Below, in pieces: positions 63,735 through 64,000 of a stretch of 64,000 nt of DNA. The translations under genes and the position numbers were made by a program. This stretch comes from Flavobacterium sp. (lineage in GTDB: Bacteria; Bacteroidota; Bacteroidia; Flavobacteriales; Flavobacteriaceae), in NCBI GenBank assembly GCA_024644655.1, contig JAHEHJ010000002.1, positions 21,833-85,832 of the forward strand, written 5' to 3'. Position 1 is the first letter of the stretch; the number at the start of each line of letters is the position of its first letter. Below the pieces are notes generated by a model. The model was not told where the DNA came from, ran no database searches, and saw only the letters and a program-made list of their open reading frames with translations.

Positions 63735-64000
63735 ATGAAGAAGATTGTACTTGCTTTATTCTTTCTTTTTTCAGTGTTTACGAGTACGGCTCAAGTCAGT
63801 GAAAAAGAACTTTTAAAGAAAACCGAAGAGACCGTATCCAAAATCAAAGGAGAACGACCTAATGGTTGGGAAAGAAAAGGGTTGTTTACGATATTGCTAA
63901 ATCAAGCCAGTTTTAACAATTGGATGGCTGGAGGTCAAAGCAGTATTTCTGGCAATGCCGGAATGAAATATGATTTGAATTACAAAAGCGATAGTTGGAC
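63735..64000 (+). CDS. DUF3078 family exported protein (truncated by window end)
   Basis: Only the first 88 or so residues are visible. A signal peptide (KKIVLALFFLFSVFTSTAQ) is followed by NGWERKGLFTILLNQASF and the family motif FNNWMAGGQSSISGNAG. DUF3078 proteins are predicted outer-membrane beta-barrels of Bacteroidota. The gene is cut by the window edge, not broken, and is not in the ORF track. Confidence 0.85.
   Translation, partial: MKKIVLALFFLFSVFTSTAQVSEKELLKKTEETVSKIKGERPNGWERKGLFTILLNQASFNNWMAGGQSSISGNAGMKYDLNYKSDSW

Overview
The window reads as ordinary chromosome of a Flavobacterium-like member of the Bacteroidota. Evidence is the low GC content, Por-type (T9SS) C-terminal sorting domains, promoters of the Bacteroidota TTG / TAnnTTTG type, few Shine-Dalgarno sequences, and lineage-typical families (DUF4175, DUF4837, DUF2480, DUF3078, DUF6909, SdpI, GH3). 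There is no prophage, CRISPR array, IS transposase or defence island. About 60 protein genes and one tRNA (tRNA-Cys) are supported.

Layout. 0.2-1.8 kb: a secreted T9SS repeat protein. 2.1-7.0 kb (minus): a surface-polysaccharide operon, DUF6909 - Wzz-like - rfbA - rfbC - rfbD, with no rfbB. 7.1-11.6 kb (minus): a cell-envelope operon of M23 peptidase, SdpI, GH3 and two tandem carboxypeptidase-regulatory-like proteins. 11.7-16.3 kb: tatA facing tex, nnrD, a CDF transporter and rpiB. 16.3-17.2 kb: a 0.9 kb AT-rich non-coding region where gene orientation flips from minus to mostly plus; it is a candidate replication origin. 17.2-22 kb: BspA-like LRR protein, RNase R, a DUF2807 protein and a LysE-type exporter. 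22.1-22.5 kb: tRNA-Cys followed by three tandem copies of its 3' tail plus terminator. 22.6-28.6 kb: folB, glnS, a small YtxH protein, an SPFH protein, a beta-barrel protein and gltX. 28.8-36.2 kb: DUF4175 - ybeY - mnmG - methyltransferase - OmpH-like lipoprotein, with two parS-like ParB sites bracketing mnmG. 36.3-53.2 kb: helicase, DoxX, holB, pgk, LysM lytic transglycosylase, DUF4837 lipoprotein, GNAT, double-OmpA protein, S41 peptidase, rnpA, M1 and S8 peptidases and an MBL hydrolase. 53.5-63.6 kb: a SUF Fe-S cluster locus (sufA, B, C, four-helix-bundle gene, D; then sufS, lipoprotein, sufE, unknown protein, sufT-like, DUF2480), split by a beta-lactamase-like gene. 63.7 kb to the end: a truncated DUF3078 gene.

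How the parts fit. Most genes are housekeeping: Fe-S assembly, tRNA charging and modification, RNA decay, and envelope biogenesis. The parS-like sites and the strand switch at 16.3-17.2 kb suggest the window is origin-proximal. The most unusual items are the tandem tRNA-Cys tails, a perfect intrinsic-terminator hairpin whose loop holds the start codon of the DUF4837 gene, the repeat-flanked four-helix-bundle gene inside the suf operon, and DUF6909 with a nucleoside-phosphorylase-like C-terminus heading the polysaccharide operon. No complete novel system is evident.
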